DNA of 64,000 bases from Demequina lutea (GTDB lineage Bacteria > Actinomycetota > Actinomycetes > Actinomycetales > Demequinaceae), in contig NZ_JACBZO010000001.1 of NCBI RefSeq assembly GCF_013409005.1, positions 2,790,001 through 2,854,000 on the forward strand, written 5' to 3'. This document shows positions 32,915-42,203 of this stretch, in pieces. The notes under the pieces are model-generated. The model had not been told where the DNA came from. It did no database searches and was given only the letters and a program-made list of their open reading frames with translations. How positions within the stretch are numbered: position 1 is the first letter of the stretch; every line of letters begins with the position of its first letter. The position numbers and the translations under genes were made by a program.

Positions 32915-33604
32915 CTAGAACCAAATCGCGCTTTGCCAGCCATCGGAGAATACCTCGGGCTCGGCGGGCAGCGACACGGCTTCCCCACGCGCCACCCGCC
33001 TCGCCGTCCAAGCCATCGCGGCAGCGTCATGGACGTCATCGAGATCCACACCACGGAACGCCTTCGCGTCCAGCGATCCGGGTAGTTCGATCCCCTCACC
33101 CCCAAGCAACTGCCAGCGCAGCATCGCCCCGCTCAGCGTCTTCTTGTAGTGCTCGATGGGCTCGCCTGCCATGGCGCGGAAGCTCACCTCGGGATGACCC
33201 TCGCAGGCCGTTACCTGCGCGCCGCGCACCCAGGCGTCAACTTTCCGGATCTTGTCGCTGATCGCCCACGCCTGCTTGGACAGGCTCTTGCCGCTCGCCG
33301 AGAGGGAGGCGATGCGCGCCGCGTTGTAGTCGGGTGCCTCGAGCGCCGCACGCACTGGCGTGGGGAACACGCTGTTGTGGCGGGGTTTAATGAACCGCCG
33401 AGCCTCGACATCGGCCAGCCGAGGCCCCGTGTCCGGAATGCCGATGGGGATGTCGATTACCATGGCTTCGATGCCCCAACGCTCCACGCCGACGCTTTCG
33501 GCGGCGGCCACGGTGGGCGCTACGAAGGTGTCAACGTATCCCGAGTCGTCGACGGCGATGGCGATCCAGCCGCCCTTGCACCCGTCCAGCCCCAGCACTG
33601 TCAT
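32915..33604 (-). CDS. DUF429 protein (predicted RNase H-like nuclease)
   Basis: 229 residues. The opening strand TVLGLDGCKGGWIAIAVDD carries the RNase H-like Asp. VIDIPIGIPDTGPRLADVEA and the RHNSVFPTPVRAALEA and CEGHPEVSFRAMAG motifs are diagnostic of DUF429, and the C-terminal Asp pair lies in DLDDVHDAAAMAWTA. The activity of the family is predicted, not proven. The start at MTVLGLDG is family-consistent. Confidence 0.85.
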   Translation of the reverse strand: MTVLGLDGCKGGWIAIAVDDSGYVDTFVAPTVAAAESVGVERWGIEAMVIDIPIGIPDTGPRLADVEARRFIKPRHNSVFPTPVRAALEAPDYNAARIASLSASGKSLSKQAWAISDKIRKVDAWVRGAQVTACEGHPEVSFRAMAGEPIEHYKKTLSGAMLRWQLLGGEGIELPGSLDAKAFRGVDLDDVHDAAAMAWTARRVARGEAVSLPAEPEVFSDGWQSAIWF

Positions 33605-33680
33605 GTGCCGAGCCTGGCAGAGGGGTGTGACGGGGGCAACCGCCACGACGCTCGCTTGCGCGCATGACTACCGTGTCACT

Positions 33681-34664
33681 ATGAGTTCAACGACGAGCGA
33701 GCCACCTACCGAAGTGGCGACTGACACCGACCAAATTGACGAAGCCGCGGTGCGCAGGTACTGGTGGGTGAGTCAGAGCCGCAACTTCAACAAGGTCTTC
33801 AACTTGGGCTTGCTCTGGACGTGCCGCGACCGCAATGGCATTTGGGACGCGCAACGAGAGGCGATCACGCGCCTGCAGCCCAATGACATCGTGATCCATC
33901 ACGCCAACTCTACAATTCGCGCGGTAAGCCTGGTGACGTCGCACCCCTGGGAGTGTCGTAGGCCCGCCAACTACGCGGCCCGGCCCGGCGAGGGCGACTG
34001 GGGCCTCCGCGTCGACTTGGCCCCGTTGCGCTCCGACGCCTCCATGCCGAGGGCCCGCTTCGCGGAGATCATCGGCTACGGGCCCGGCACCAGCACGCCC
34101 CTCGACAAGAACGGTGTAGCAAAACATGCCTACATTGCACGGCTTGACGCCGCGGTTGCGCGGACCCTCCTCCGCGCCATGGGCGTCACCGTGGATGCGA
34201 TCTGGGAGCCAGAGCCCCAGGGCTACGCCGCCTCCGGCCCTGTGGCCGATCCGACCGATCGCGCGGCGATGGTCAAGGTCCGGGTGGAACAGGGAACGTT
34301 GAGGGGAGGCCTCCTGAACGGACGCCTGGAAGCGCCGTGCGACCTGTGCGGCCGGACCTTGCCCAAGGAACTGCTGGTAGCGGCCCACATAGCGCCGCGA
34401 GCATCGCTATCGGACGCGGAGCGCCGCGAGTTCTCCAAGGTCGCGATGCTCGCGTGTGTCCTCGGGTGCGATGCTCTGTTTGAGTTGGGCTATGTGGAAG
34501 TCGACTCAAGCGGGGTCATCGTCGAAGGTCTGCGACCAAAGACGGCGGCGATCCAGACAGCCACAGCCGCGCTCCTGGGTAACAAGTGCGGCGCCTTCAG
34601 TTCCGACACGGCCGCCGGATTCGATAGCCGTAGGCGCGAACGCCTCGTCCCGCTCGCCGGATAG
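33681..34664 (+). CDS. HNH endonuclease with PUA/EVE-like N-terminus
   Basis: 327 residues. The N-terminal ~130 residues (RYWWVSQSRNFNKVF; IWDAQREAITRLQPNDIVIH; ANSTIRAVSLVTS) look like the PUA-like (EVE/YTH-type) sensor domains of modification-dependent restriction enzymes. The C-terminus has an HNH-like arrangement: CDLCGRTLPKELLVAAHIAP (Cys pair and His) then ACVLGCDALFELGYV. Modified-base recognition is therefore a reasonable but unproven role. It sits 8 bp upstream of a second PUA-nuclease frame. Confidence 0.75.
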   Translation: MSSTTSEPPTEVATDTDQIDEAAVRRYWWVSQSRNFNKVFNLGLLWTCRDRNGIWDAQREAITRLQPNDIVIHHANSTIRAVSLVTSHPWECRRPANYAARPGEGDWGLRVDLAPLRSDASMPRARFAEIIGYGPGTSTPLDKNGVAKHAYIARLDAAVARTLLRAMGVTVDAIWEPEPQGYAASGPVADPTDRAAMVKVRVEQGTLRGGLLNGRLEAPCDLCGRTLPKELLVAAHIAPRASLSDAERREFSKVAMLACVLGCDALFELGYVEVDSSGVIVEGLRPKTAAIQTATAALLGNKCGAFSSDTAAGFDSRRRERLVPLAG

Positions 34665-34672
34665 GTTGGCCC

Positions 34673-35591
34673 ATGACCCGCTACTTCCGCGTCTCGGTCG
34701 GCAAGGACGCCGCCTACCTCGCGGACGCCCTCGCCAATAACTACGTCGGCACCGGCTGGATGATCAATATTGACCTGACCGGACAGTTCGCTGACGACTG
34801 GCGCGAGTTCAACAAGCGGTTCATCCCGACCTTGAAAGAGACGGATCACATCGAGTCCAACGTGACAGCGGGCCTCGCGTGCGGCATGACGTGGACCCTT
34901 GGTTACACCGTGTCCGAAGGTGACGTGATCCTCGTGCCCACAGGCCAAAGCAGCTATCGTGTAGCCCGCGTCACGGGGCCCTACACGTTCACCCCGGGGC
35001 ACGGAGTTGTCACACAGGCGACCCGTCACGTGGCTCCCAGACACGCTAGAGCGGTCCTCGCTGAGCGACGCACTCCGCAGAACACTCGGAAGTAGCGGCA
35101 CGGTCGTGGTGCTCGACGACTACGCGGACGAGATCGCCGCGAGGGTGGCGCAACGCCCCACGTCGGCTACCCCGGAAGCGGAGATCGATGACGAGGTTTC
35201 TTTCGCCCTCGAGCGCCACTTGGAAGACTTCCTCGTCTCCAACTGGTCCAGGACGGAGCTTGGACGCAAGTACGACATCTACACCGACGAACACGGCGAA
35301 GTGGTGGGCCGTCAGTATCAGACCGACACTGGCCCACTCGATATCTTGGCGTGCAGCAAAGACGGCTCTGAGATGCTGGTCGTGGAACTCAAGCGAGGCC
35401 GCCTGGACGACGTTGTGGTCGGTCAGGTCTTGCGCTACATGGGCTACGTCTCCGAGTTGGCGCCGACCAAGGCCGTGCGTGGGGTGGTGATCGGGCTGGA
35501 GGATTCTTTGAAGCTCAAGCGCGCGTTGCAGCAAGTGCCCCATGTGAGTTACATGAGGTACGAGGTGAAGTTCAGGCTTATTGGGGAGTAG
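34673..35591 (+). pseudogene. PUA-like plus PD-(D/E)XK endonuclease, single frameshift
   Basis: The first frame (34673-35095) gives an EVE/PUA-like domain (RYFRVSVGKDAAYLADALAN; NYVGTGWMINIDLTGQF; LGYTVSEGDVILVPTGQSSY). The second frame, open from 35007, continues the same protein (SHRRPVTWLPDTLERSSLSD) and contains a PD-(D/E)XK nuclease core (GPLDILACSKDGSEMLVVEL followed by KRGR) and a DEVSFALERHLEDFLVSNW segment. One extra base near 34995-35003, within GGGGCACGG, separates the halves; removing it restores a continuous protein of about 305 residues. Either a real mutation or a sequencing error. Confidence 0.75.
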
Positions 35592-35745
35592 TCGTCGGGT
35601 CTACGAAAGAACCGTCGAGCCTGGGTCGGCACCTACAACGAAAGCCTGGTGCCGTTCCTTGCACCCCCGCGCCAGTCCGATTCACGCAGCGGCGAGAGCC
35701 ACGAGCGACCTGCGCCTGCGTACTTCGTCGTCCAATTCGGCAGAT

Positions 35746-36624
35746 TCACCAGTGTTGCTTCCGATTCCAACGTCGTCCGAGTGCATCGATTGCCAACCTC
35801 GTTGCTACGACGCTTGTCTCGTGTGGAGGCCAAGCGGCCGCACTCGAGGCGAACGGAATCACGCACTCCTTCACCACAGAAGGATGCCGCCAAAGGTTCG
35901 CGCACGTGGCCATGCCCGTGAGGTGCACGAGTGCGGTCGTCTCTACTTCTGACCTTTCGGCAAAGCTCTCAAGGACGCGGCGTACGTGGTCAAGGCCCGC
36001 GTCCCGGACGCCTGCGAGCGCAACTGGAATCGAGGCACGCGACTGTCGGGGATAACAGATCCACGAGAACCGGGCCGCATCCGCTTCGTCGTCCTGATCG
36101 TCCGAAGATTGGGCGTGGGCAATCTCACTTATGATGCTGCACCAGACATGCGGCGCCGCTTTCCCAACGGGTACTTGATCGATTGAGATAATCGCCACCG
36201 CCTCAGATGTCATGGCGTCGATGAAGGCACCGCGTAAACGCCGAGCCTCAGGACCTGCTGCGACGCTGGACCGTGCAACATCGATCATTGCCGCATGCAG
36301 GGCCTCATCAAGTATCAGAGTTTCGTACCACGTCGCGCCCCCTCGGATATCCAGCGACATCTCTTCCGCGATTTGCGCCGACGGAAGACGCCTCCCGCGT
36401 CGCGTAGGAGTTGCTACATCGCGCGGACCCGTATGGAAACCCCCATAAACACGCTCAAGGTCGCGTTGCAACTCTTCGAGATTCTCCCGAGAGTCGCATG
36501 TGGCGGCCCGTCGCAAGAGGTCGATCTGGTGCCCCGCTCCGTGACAACGGCATACGCAGTCCGGCAATGCGGCGCGTTCACAGCCTGCATTGTGCGGAGC
36601 AGAAGCTATTCCTACTGGCTTCAT
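35746..36624 (-). CDS. Uncharacterised protein with Cys/His-rich N-terminus
   Basis: 292 residues. The N-terminus has CERAALPDCVCRCHGAGH, a probable zinc-binding cluster. Helical regions follow (NLEELQRDLERVYGGFHTGP; WYETLILDEALHAAMIDVAR; AFIDAMTSEAVAIISID), and the C-terminal half is unassigned. Upstream DNA is noticeably A/T-richer than the rest of the window. Lies between the restriction-like genes and the MazG/DUF2075 pair, so a defence-related role is possible by context only. Confidence 0.65.
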   Translation of the reverse strand: MKPVGIASAPHNAGCERAALPDCVCRCHGAGHQIDLLRRAATCDSRENLEELQRDLERVYGGFHTGPRDVATPTRRGRRLPSAQIAEEMSLDIRGGATWYETLILDEALHAAMIDVARSSVAAGPEARRLRGAFIDAMTSEAVAIISIDQVPVGKAAPHVWCSIISEIAHAQSSDDQDDEADAARFSWICYPRQSRASIPVALAGVRDAGLDHVRRVLESFAERSEVETTALVHLTGMATCANLWRHPSVVKECVIPFASSAAAWPPHETSVVATRLAIDALGRRWNRKQHW

Positions 36625-36843
36625 CGCATTCCCCCCATTTCACGCACAACCACCGCGATTCATCCAAATATACAAACCCAGGTTGACACCTACGAACGAG
36701 TTTGTCCATCCACGAGTCAGGAATCGGCAATACTCAGGACTCTTGGTTTCCCGACAGTAGGCGACCGTTTTGTACGTCGATTCGACGAAATCAGAATATT
36801 TCGGCGCGCAAGAACGCCACGAGCCGTGCTTGGGGACATCACG

Positions 36844-37200
36844 TCAAGGCCGCTCGGGCGCGATGCCCTCAACCTCATCGGTTGGGAACCTCATCCTTGA
36901 GTCCCCTAACTTCGCGACCGCCGCAGTACCAACATCAACCCCCAATACGTCGGCCAACCGCAGCAGATAGATCAACACATCGCTGATTTCCTCCCCAGCA
37001 CGCGCCCGCCGCGCAGGTTCAGAAAACACCTCGACCGCCTCTGCGGCAGGCACCCACTGAAGGAGTTCAGCAAGCTCCCCGACCTCGCCAACCAACGCAA
37101 GAATCAGCGACTTCGGATCGTGAAACTGCTCCCAGTCACGCTCGCGCGCGAACTCCCTGATGTCTGCCGTAAGCGCCGCAATCGAGTCCGAGTTATCCAT
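36844..37200 (-). CDS. MazG-like nucleotide pyrophosphohydrolase
   Basis: 118 residues. The all-alpha NTP-PPase signature is clear: LILALVGEVGELAELLQW (EVGE..E metal site) and the second acidic pair in EEISDVLIYLLRLADVLGVD. These enzymes hydrolyse (d)NTPs or damaged nucleotides to monophosphates. The start at MDNSDSI is the first family-consistent Met. Divergent from the DUF2075 gene, 141 bp between starts; this neighbour pair recurs in other genomes to my recollection. Confidence 0.88.
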   Translation of the reverse strand: MDNSDSIAALTADIREFARERDWEQFHDPKSLILALVGEVGELAELLQWVPAAEAVEVFSEPARRARAGEEISDVLIYLLRLADVLGVDVGTAAVAKLGDSRMRFPTDEVEGIAPERP

Positions 37201-37341
37201 GCGCCGACTCTCCCACAACACACCGACTCCCGTCGCGGTCAGTCCGCACAGATAGAGTGCTTGCCATAGCGGTCCGACGGGCTTCCGATGTCTGGATATG
37301 CCCCCTCCGCACGATCACTTCGTGCTGCCAGGGGAAAATCC

Positions 37342-39213
37342 ATGCAGGTTGTTCGGCACAGCGCCGCCACTCTCGCCGCCTACGCGACGGGGGACTTCTC
37401 GCCGGTCGAGCGCGCCCTCGCCGACCTCTGGAGGTTTCGAGGTGCCGGAGTGCCAAACGCCAAGGAGTCGGCATCGTGGCGCAACAGCATTCCGCCACTT
37501 GTTCATGTCCTCACAGACGCGGGACTCATGGGCGTTGAAGTCATTCTCGAGCACGGTCTGCCGCTGAGCAGCAAACGATCCGACGTAGTCCTTGCGGGTG
37601 TTCATCCCCGCACCGGCCAGCCGTCTTATGTCGTCGTTGAGCTCAAGCAATGGACAAAGGCTCACCGACACGAGGACTCCGAAACCCTCGTCGATGTCGA
37701 CGGCGTCTCGTACAACCCGGTGCTCCATCCGGCGCTGCAGGTTGGCGGGTACGCGCGCTATTACCGAGACTTCCTGAGGGTCCTCGACGGCAAAACCGAC
37801 GCTCTCGTCGGCGCAGCCTTCCTCCACAACGCGGTCGATGCGGGTGTCGCGGACCTGTGGGCCCTCCCCCCGAGCGACGACGGACGCATGTACACGGGCG
37901 AGCGTCGGGGTGAGTTCGTTGCGTTCCTGCGAAGCCGGCTCTCACCCCAAAGTGGAAGTGCCGCCGCCGACGCGTTCATAGGATCCGCGGTTGCTCCCTC
38001 GAAGCAACTACTCAAGCTCGCAGCGGACGAGATCCGTGATCGCGAGCAGTTCGTGTTGCTCGACGAACAGAGGGTCGCGTTCGAGTTAGTAATGAGGGCC
38101 GTGGAGACCGCCAGGTCTGCGGACTCCAAAGAAGTCATCATCGTGACGGGTGGCCCTGGTTCCGGAAAGAGCGTGATTGCCCTTTCTCTGCTCGGCGAGT
38201 TGGCGCGCAAGGGCCGGACGGTGCTTCACGCAACGGGGTCGCGATCCTTCACCGAGACGCTACGGAAGGTGGCGGGTCACCGATCCCCACAAACCAAGCA
38301 ACTGTTCAAGTACTTCAACAGTTTCATGGATGCCGAGAAGAACGGCCTCGACGTCGTGGTCCTGGACGAGGCGCACCGCATCCGCGAGAAGTCGGTCAAC
38401 CGCTACACGTCCAAGCTTCTTCGAGAGACCGCCCGTGCTCAGGTGGAGGAGCTCCTTGACGTCGCCCGAGTGCCGGTCTTCCTGCTCGACGAGTATCAAG
38501 TAGTGCGTCCTGGCGAGATGGGTACCGTGGCGGAGATCAAGGCCCACGCGGCGTCCCGTGGTTTCCAGGTTCGCCAGGTGGACCTAGGTGCTCAATACCG
38601 GGCGGGCGGCAGCGCCGCCTACGTCGCGTGGGTCCTACATCTGCTGGGGCTGCGCGAAGGCGCTACCCCCCACTGGACCAACGAGGAGTCATTCACTGTT
38701 GAGGTCGCGGACTCCGTCGGGGATCTTGAGGCCCGCCTTGCCGAGAAGATCGACGAGGGTTACTCGGCTCGTATGACAGCAGGGTATTGCTGGAAGTGGT
38801 CGAACGCCGAAGGCGACGCCCTGGTACCCGACGTCCAGATCGGCGACTGGTCGCGGCCGTGGAACTCCAAATCCGATCGCCGCATTGGCGATGCTCCCAC
38901 GTCCGCGCTCTGGGCCACAGAGGACGGTGGGTTCGGTCAGGTTGGCTGTGTCTACACGGCGCAGGGCTTTGAGTACGACTGGAATGGCGTGATCTTCGGG
39001 CCAGACCTTGTGGTGCGCGATGGCGTGTGGGTGAGCCGACGCGAGCTCAACAAGGACCCCGACTTCCGCAACCGCAACGCGGTGAGCGATGCGGACTTCG
39101 ACCGGCTGGTGCGGCACGTCTACAAGGTGCTGCTCACCCGGGGCATGATCGGCACGGCGTTGTACTCGACGGACGACGAGACGCTCGCGTACCTTCGAGA
39201 GCAAGTCGGCTAG
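37342..39213 (+). CDS. DUF2075 (Schlafen-group-like) helicase with N-terminal nuclease domain
   Basis: 623 residues. Residues ~60-120 resemble a PD-(D/E)XK nuclease (SKRSDVVLAG, then SYVVVELKQWTKA: D...ELK). Residues ~265-600 are the DUF2075 superfamily 1-type helicase: Walker A VTGGPGSGKSVIALSL, Walker B VVVLDEAHRI, motif III VFLLDEYQVVRPGE, and late VYTAQGFEYDW and LLTRGMIGTALYS. A nuclease-helicase of this kind is expected to act on DNA or RNA in host defence. The ATG after GGGGA was chosen over an upstream frame start. Confidence 0.88.
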   Translation: MQVVRHSAATLAAYATGDFSPVERALADLWRFRGAGVPNAKESASWRNSIPPLVHVLTDAGLMGVEVILEHGLPLSSKRSDVVLAGVHPRTGQPSYVVVELKQWTKAHRHEDSETLVDVDGVSYNPVLHPALQVGGYARYYRDFLRVLDGKTDALVGAAFLHNAVDAGVADLWALPPSDDGRMYTGERRGEFVAFLRSRLSPQSGSAAADAFIGSAVAPSKQLLKLAADEIRDREQFVLLDEQRVAFELVMRAVETARSADSKEVIIVTGGPGSGKSVIALSLLGELARKGRTVLHATGSRSFTETLRKVAGHRSPQTKQLFKYFNSFMDAEKNGLDVVVLDEAHRIREKSVNRYTSKLLRETARAQVEELLDVARVPVFLLDEYQVVRPGEMGTVAEIKAHAASRGFQVRQVDLGAQYRAGGSAAYVAWVLHLLGLREGATPHWTNEESFTVEVADSVGDLEARLAEKIDEGYSARMTAGYCWKWSNAEGDALVPDVQIGDWSRPWNSKSDRRIGDAPTSALWATEDGGFGQVGCVYTAQGFEYDWNGVIFGPDLVVRDGVWVSRRELNKDPDFRNRNAVSDADFDRLVRHVYKVLLTRGMIGTALYSTDDETLAYLREQVG

Positions 39214-39340
39214 CGAGAATAGGGGAGTCGTGCACGGTGTGACGCTAGACGGCAACCCCGCTGAAAATGATCGCTCGACGGTGATCTGCAGCCCCTTTCA
39301 ACGCGTCACATTTCGACTCAGTCCAACAACGGCGTCGCGC

Positions 39341-40276
39341 CTAAGCCGTATCCAGATGGTCCACAATCTTGCCAATGTAGACAATTCGGCCTTCAACCGC
39401 AAAGTGGATGCGATTTATCGACGGTGAGAGTTTGGTGTGCCACTCACATCTCCGAGACACGCCCGAGAAGAGAGAATCTCTCTGACTCATTAGCCGCGGC
39501 GAACGGTGTGTCTTTGTACCTTCAGGAGACGCCACGACATCGAAAGTCTTCATCAACTGAATACGCTCATGATTCTGAACCGTCTGCTCCCAAATGGCGC
39601 ACGCGTGATCATTCAAAACGCCTAGGTCCCGAACTAGGCTCACTGTTAGTTCTCTCTTGTCGCCAGTCAGTGTGCTGAGTCCAACCCAAGCAACATCCGA
39701 GAAGACGAGATGCGGAAAGAGCACCAGCGCCGCGTTTGAAATCTCCTTTGGGTCACCGTGGCTAGTACGAAGAAATTCTGCTCGCATTATGTTGACTGCT
39801 GTCGGTCCGCCCGGCAGGTCCAAGTAGACCCGCTGCCCTACGCAGGCCTGACAGGAGGGCACTGCGTCCAGATCAGTCCAGCATTCTTCGACCGTTGAAA
39901 CAAAAACGGCATTTCCGAAAGGTACACCTGATAGGTCTCGCAATAGCCGCGCAGGGTTCTCCTCATGGCCTAGTGACGGTTTATACGCGGGCAACCAGTG
40001 CGCGGCGCACACAACGTGTCCGGGTGACCCTCGCTCAATCGCGCGGCTTGCCAACCGACCGATCAACTTCTGAAAGTCCGCAGGGGCGATCACCTCGTGA
40101 GAGGGAGGATCCTCCCAGAGTTCAAGGAGTCCCTCCAGGGAGGCCGCGCCCAGTCGCGGCTGGCGGTCTTCGACTCGCCTCCAGAGTCGCGCCCAAAACG
40201 CGATGCTGGACTTTGCCGTCTCCGAGGGGACGATCAACTCGGGGTCGAAGATGTACTCCAGTCCCAAAGTGGTCAT
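39341..40276 (-). CDS. Unknown 311-residue partner of DUF3696 ATPase (candidate effector)
   Basis: 311 residues with no family I can name. N-terminal half: FWARLWRRVEDRQPRLGAAS; HVVCAAHWLPAYKPSLGHEE; CWTDLDAVPSCQACVGQRVY (paired cysteines). C-terminal half: LVLFPHLVFSDVAWVGLSTL and a striking end with CEWHTKLSPSINRIHF and GRIVYIGKIVDHL, where His-x-Lys and Arg-x-His could form an RNase-like or ligand site. Its ATG overlaps the ATPase stop codon (ATGA), so the two are translationally coupled. A/T-richer than its surroundings. Confidence 0.75.
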   Translation of the reverse strand: MTTLGLEYIFDPELIVPSETAKSSIAFWARLWRRVEDRQPRLGAASLEGLLELWEDPPSHEVIAPADFQKLIGRLASRAIERGSPGHVVCAAHWLPAYKPSLGHEENPARLLRDLSGVPFGNAVFVSTVEECWTDLDAVPSCQACVGQRVYLDLPGGPTAVNIMRAEFLRTSHGDPKEISNAALVLFPHLVFSDVAWVGLSTLTGDKRELTVSLVRDLGVLNDHACAIWEQTVQNHERIQLMKTFDVVASPEGTKTHRSPRLMSQRDSLFSGVSRRCEWHTKLSPSINRIHFAVEGRIVYIGKIVDHLDTA

Positions 40277-42042
40277 CTGTCAGCGCCGGCACGCCGCAGG
40301 TTTTCCCGCAAGATTGCGCCCGTGTCGTCGTCTGCGCCTGATAGGAAACCACGGGGCCAGTCCGAAAGGTCCCCGCTCTTGCTTAGTTCTAGTACCCTCG
40401 TGCGCGCTCCTTCGTCTGAGCCTTCGACGAACGTTACCCGGACACGTGCCGGGTCGAGAGTGCCTTCCGCTGCTCTCCGGCGAACGCGGGTCAAGAACGA
40501 CTCGCTGTGGGTTTCAATGACCACGCACAGTTGGGGGCGTGAAGTGATCATGAAGTCTGCGAGCCGTGCCTGGACCGCGGGATGCAGGTGGAGTTCGGGT
40601 TGCTCGACAATAAAGACACTGTCGTCCGGAACAGATAGAAACGCGACGATCAGCGGAAGGGCTTGGCTAACACCGACGCCTACTGATGTTAGGTCTCGCA
40701 ACTTGCCGCCCACGCGGACTTCAACACCGACCCCCAGCTTTCCTCGACTCCTTGTTGCAACCGCTTCACCGATCTGCAGATGGGCAAGCCAACTGTCCAC
40801 GGCGTCGTTGAGCGAAGTCGTTACTGGCACTCCTTGAGGACTCACGTATCGCACTGCTCGCTGGGCCCTCCGCGAAAGCACCGCGGCGCTGAACTCTCCG
40901 CGCGCGCCAACTGGAAGGCCGCGGGCCTCCTCATTCCATTGAGTCCAAACCACCCGCGGTTCATCCCGAAGTGGACCAAGATATTGGACACGCGCTCCAA
41001 GGTGTTCAAACTCGTCAGCAATGGCCGAGAGCGCCTTCAAACTCTCGTCGTTGCGAGCCGCAAGGCCATGCTCGAGCAATCCCGATTCAACCGAAAACGT
41101 AGCCCAGCCACGCTTCGCTTCACGGTTGCGGATCGGAATGTGAATATAGTGGCGGCGCGCACGATGATTTGCGAAGGCGTCCACAAACCTTGGCCGTTCA
41201 GTCGCGGTTAGCGCCATCAGCTGGGGAACAAGAGCTCCCTGCGATCGCGACAGACTTGATTGGAGCACATTCTGAAACTCCCGATCATTCCCGCGAATAC
41301 GCATCGCGTACCATATCTCACGTGAGGCCGAGACGAGTTCTGGAGTCGGGACGTTTGCAACCGTTTTGATGCCGTTCTCCGATAATCCTTGGGTACTTTC
41401 TCGAAGCGCGGACATCAACCTCGTCCGGTACCGCGTTTCGATTTGAGCTTCCGTCTCAAGTTTCACGAGCGCAATAGGAATCAGGCCGACAAACGCGACA
41501 TAGGTGCGCAAGGGTCGTTCGGGGCTTCCCATGAGAGATTTGACATGGAGTATTTCGGCCGATTTGTTCTTTATGATTTTCGCCACTTGTGCCACGTCAC
41601 CCGCACGTGCGTTCACTTTGCTCAGTTTCAGCACACTGTCGGGCAAGTCTTCCCTTAGGACGCGGACTTCGTTAAGCACCATGGCGCCACCGTTACCATC
41701 GGGACGCAACTCGAGTTCTGCCAGGTACTCGGGCACTGCCTCCTCGATCGGCAGTTCGACAGTCTCGTCCCAATGCGAATCGGAGGAACCCTGGAACCGG
41801 ATCGCGATCCGCGTGGTCTCGGCCCCGTTGCGCACGAGGTCGGAGGCCTCCCCCAGCCGTGTCAGCGATCCATTCAGGACCACAGGTCCTTCCTGGTAGA
41901 CACTTTGCGCCGTCAGCAACAGAGACTGCAGCAGCGAAGACTTTCCACTGCTATTGGCTCCCGCGAGAACAGTCACGGTGCCCGCCGCAAGTTCCAATTC
42001 ACCAGAGGCAAGCCCCTTGAAGTCCTCGATACGCCAATGCAT
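40273..42042 (-). CDS. OLD-like AAA ATPase with DUF3696-type C-terminus
   Basis: 589 residues. The ABC/SMC-like ATPase has Walker A VTVLAGANSSGKSSLLQSLL near the N-terminus. The ABC-signature region is SVGVGVSQALPLIVAFLSV and Walker B is SVFIVEQPELHLHP, followed by the H-loop VVIETHSESFLTRVRRR, then a C-terminal extension as in DUF3696 proteins (ARVRVTFVEGSDEGARTRVL). Such ATPases act as sensors or regulators in many anti-phage systems and need a second effector protein. The start is the ATG at MHWRIEDFKG, six bases after a GTG. Confidence 0.88.
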   Translation of the reverse strand: MHWRIEDFKGLASGELELAAGTVTVLAGANSSGKSSLLQSLLLTAQSVYQEGPVVLNGSLTRLGEASDLVRNGAETTRIAIRFQGSSDSHWDETVELPIEEAVPEYLAELELRPDGNGGAMVLNEVRVLREDLPDSVLKLSKVNARAGDVAQVAKIIKNKSAEILHVKSLMGSPERPLRTYVAFVGLIPIALVKLETEAQIETRYRTRLMSALRESTQGLSENGIKTVANVPTPELVSASREIWYAMRIRGNDREFQNVLQSSLSRSQGALVPQLMALTATERPRFVDAFANHRARRHYIHIPIRNREAKRGWATFSVESGLLEHGLAARNDESLKALSAIADEFEHLGARVQYLGPLRDEPRVVWTQWNEEARGLPVGARGEFSAAVLSRRAQRAVRYVSPQGVPVTTSLNDAVDSWLAHLQIGEAVATRSRGKLGVGVEVRVGGKLRDLTSVGVGVSQALPLIVAFLSVPDDSVFIVEQPELHLHPAVQARLADFMITSRPQLCVVIETHSESFLTRVRRRAAEGTLDPARVRVTFVEGSDEGARTRVLELSKSGDLSDWPRGFLSGADDDTGAILRENLRRAGADR

Positions 42043-42203
42043 TAGCACGCCCCACCTTCTACTTCACAATGACCGTGCTGGATGCGCAGGGCATTCTCCT
42101 TGAGAGTAGCCTTCGCGCACCCTCACGACAATCGGCAAGCCAATCCACACGGCCATCCGCTTCTCGCCACCATTTATTCGTGAAGGTCGCGAGACACGAT
42201 AGT

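Noticed and set aside
35000..35010. Programmed +1 frameshifting in the PUA nuclease
   Set aside because: No slippery heptamer or stimulatory structure at the junction; a plain indel explains it better.
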